16,617 bases of DNA. Source: Gracilaria caudata. Taxonomy: Eukaryota > Rhodophyta > Florideophyceae > Gracilariales > Gracilariaceae. The DNA is taken from assembly GCA_030374735.1 (NCBI GenBank), contig JASCIV010000425.1, positions 1 through 16,617 of the forward strand, in the 5' to 3' direction. Position 1 is the first letter of the stretch, and every line of letters begins with the position of its first letter. The notes beneath the pieces were generated by a model that made no database searches, was not told the origin of the DNA, and was given only the letters and a program-made list of their open reading frames with translations. This document shows, in pieces, positions 15,365 through 16,617 of this stretch. A program made the position numbers and the translations under genes.

Positions 15365-16283
15365 GACAACCAGCTACGAAGACGACGCACGACGCACACG
15401 TGACGCCCTCGTGCCGAGCGCAGCGCGACATGTTGTGAGGCAGCGCGGTGACAAAGCGGCTGCGCGTGGTGACGAAAGCTGCGCACGCACGGCGCCGCCC
15501 GCGGACGACGGGCCGCCTCTGGCGGGCTCTCGAGCCGGGTCACGCGCGCGGGAGGCAGCGAATATTCGGCGCGGCGCTGGCTCAAGATTCGGGTCGTCGC
15601 TGCGCGGGCGTAGCGAGAAGCGGCCACGGCGCTTCTTATCGGGGTGTGGCGTGCCCCGCAAGCACCCTGCGCCCCATTGGCTGCGCGCGGGCGTGCTCCT
15701 CTTGCTCTCGCAAGCGCCGTGCCATGTCAACCGGCGCACAGTATCGATCGCTGTAATGCGACAGCTGTAAGCATGGCTTCGATCGATAGCCCACATTCTT
15801 CAAGCTGCCTTGTCTTACCTTCGGCACACACGACGTGCCGCTCTGTCGTCTTCCATGCTCTGATGCTCTGGACCTGCGGCGAGTCCCCCGGCTCGCGACT
15901 GTGTGCACATCGGCCTCCTCTCAAACCTGGCGTTCAGCTCCATGTCTTATTACCCGAATCCTGACTATGAGTTGTAGGGACAGAAATGATGGCCACGTTA
16001 TGACCGTGCACGTGTGTAACCGTGGAGTCTGAAGCAGCACCTCCTCGGTGGCCAAGCACAAGACTTAGCCAGCAACAAAATAGCCTACATGGCCACGCAT
16101 ACAACGTGGCCAGCAACGTAATTGGATGTGTTTCGTAGAGTCGTGAAGTTTCAAGGGCTGGTATCGCAGTTACGACGGTACTGTTGTTAACATTATATTG
16201 TCAGTACCGATAGTACATACATTATGAGCACTATCTGTACGTGGCAACATACACTAAGTATCCGAAAGGTCGCACTAGTAGCC
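15365..16283. other. Divergent spacer between the glycosyltransferase and terminal gene
   Basis: The left part (15365-15720) is GC- and CpG-rich and is the presumed TATA-less promoter of the glycosyltransferase. Long open frames on both strands here are low-complexity Arg/Ala/Pro products of GC bias. The right part (15960-16283) is AT-richer. It has an 8 bp inverted repeat around 16090 (TGGCCACG and CGTGGCCA, seven-base loop), a repeated CCAGCAAC, and the hairpin at 16204-16240. No gene is supported. Confidence 0.55.
16204..16240. repeat. Hairpin-forming inverted repeat upstream of the terminal gene
   Basis: GTACCGATAGT (16204-16214) pairs with ACTATCTGTAC (16230-16240) with one mismatch and a 15-base loop. 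It ends 44 bp before the TATA box, so it could be a regulator's paired half-sites. Confidence 0.45.
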
Positions 16284-16292
16284 TATATAAAG
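16284..16292 (+). promoter_or_regulatory. TATA box of the terminal gene
   Basis: TATATAAAG on the plus strand, 104 bp before the ATG at 16388. This equals the spacing seen for the dynamin gene and is close to that of the VOC gene. Confidence 0.55.
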
Positions 16293-16317
16293 CCTCGTCA
16301 TTCACCAAGAGCCCGAA

Positions 16318-16497
16318 ATGAGCTCCCGGCAGACTTGTGCCGATCAACGCAGCTTGTGTCAGATACCTCCTCTCACTGCGCTACGTAATGAACTTCTCCA
16401 CGTTGTCAGAAGCTCATGGGACAGTTATGGGCCCAGAGAAGGGTCTCACTTCAAGCAATATCCTGATACCACCAAGGTTGCGTCCGGACACCGATAA
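16318..16497 (+). CDS. Possible 59-codon upstream ORF overlapping the terminal gene
   Basis: An ATG at 16318 opens a 59-residue frame that ends at a TAA at 16497 and overlaps the first 110 bases of the terminal gene in another frame. It starts 34 bp after the TATA box, so it may sit at, or just upstream of, the transcription start and be absent from most mRNAs. The product has no recognisable features. It is either an overlapping regulatory uORF or a coincidence; I favour coincidence. Confidence 0.15.
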   Translation: MSSRQTCADQRSLCQIPPLTALRNELLHVVRSSWDSYGPREGSHFKQYPDTTKVASGHR

Positions 16498-16609
16498 GCT
16501 ACTTTGGCGTGAGGCAGTATTTGAATGGGCTGAAGCTCTACGCGGATGTGCAAATGGCGGAGATAACCGGGCTAAAAGAGCAGCCGCAACTTTAGGACTC
16601 ACTCTATAC
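16388..16609 (+). CDS. 5' part of an unrecognised gene, cut by the contig end
   Basis: From the ATG at 16388 the frame stays open for 74 codons until the adapter remnant at 16610. The N terminus is polar, followed by PPRLRPDTDKLLW (28-40) and a predicted amphipathic helix (FEWAEALRGCA, 45-55) and a second Ala-rich helix (about 61-74). There is no signal peptide. The frame has a TATA box 104 bp upstream like two other genes here, which argues that it is real. I do not recognise the family. A Gag-like N terminus of an LTR retroelement is one possibility, because a Trp-rich helical start after a TATA-containing non-coding stretch would fit, but no LTR, primer-binding site or polymerase is visible. 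Confidence 0.55.
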
Positions 16610-16617
16610 CTGTCTCT
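16610..16617. other. Residual mosaic-end adapter at the right edge
   Basis: The last eight bases, CTGTCTCT, are the first eight of the reverse-complemented Tn5 mosaic end. Eight bases alone would be weak, but the 15-base remnant at the other edge makes an adapter origin very likely. The last codons of the terminal reading frame should therefore be ignored. Confidence 0.85.

Noticed and set aside
15374..15796. 140-codon frame directly upstream of, and in phase with, the glycosyltransferase
   Set aside because: A TAG separates the two, and the translation is low-complexity Arg/Ala/Ser/Pro as expected from GC-rich DNA. I see no sign that it is a missing N terminus.
1..16617. tRNA, rRNA or CRISPR features
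   Set aside because: I looked for tRNA T-loop signatures (GGTTCGA and its complement) with acceptor pairing, and for regularly spaced short repeats, and found none that held up.

Overview
The window looks like a contig from a compact, intron-poor nuclear genome of a unicellular eukaryote. Every convincing gene is one uninterrupted reading frame, yet the products are eukaryotic: two CK1-like protein kinases, a dynamin-superfamily GTPase, a Golgi-type glycosyltransferase with a single membrane anchor, and secreted cysteine-rich proteins. TATA boxes (TATAAAAG, TATATAAG, TATATAAAG) stand upstream of several genes and I see no operon spacing or Shine-Dalgarno signals. A mesophilic, intron-poor red alga would fit, but nothing here proves the lineage. 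I found no tRNA, rRNA, CRISPR array or intact transposase.

Layout. (1) 57-~5720: three tandem copies of a ~2.2 kb unit. Each encodes a secreted protein with a signal peptide, a variable Pro/Gly/Ser-rich middle and a C-terminal ten-cysteine module. The start codons lie at 57, 2273 and 4438, a period of 2216 and 2165 bp. Flanks are repeated along with the genes, and the first copy loses its promoter at the contig edge. (2) 5835-6239 (-): a small VOC/glyoxalase-fold protein with its own TATA box. (3) 6342-8370: about 2 kb with no convincing gene, holding a cluster of five CACGTG boxes, a degenerate ~200 bp foldback repeat and short palindromes. (4) 8371-10444: two paralogous CK1-like kinases arranged tail to tail; both lack the Arg of the HRD motif. 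(5) 10445-11800: gene-free, with a 47 bp near-perfect palindrome. (6) 11801-13771 (-): a Mx/DRP-like dynamin GTPase. (7) 14339-15364 (-): a GT34-like type II membrane glycosyltransferase. (8) 15365-16617: a GC-rich upstream region, then a plus-strand TATA box and the 5' part of an unrecognised gene that runs off the end.

Both termini carry remnants of the Tn5/Nextera mosaic-end adapter (15 nt on the left, 8 nt on the right), so the edges are library artefacts and the terminal genes are cut. The genes do not form an obvious shared pathway. The least explained element is the tandem array of ten-cysteine secreted proteins, which I cannot assign to any family. The kinase pair, the palindromes and the foldback are the next most notable.
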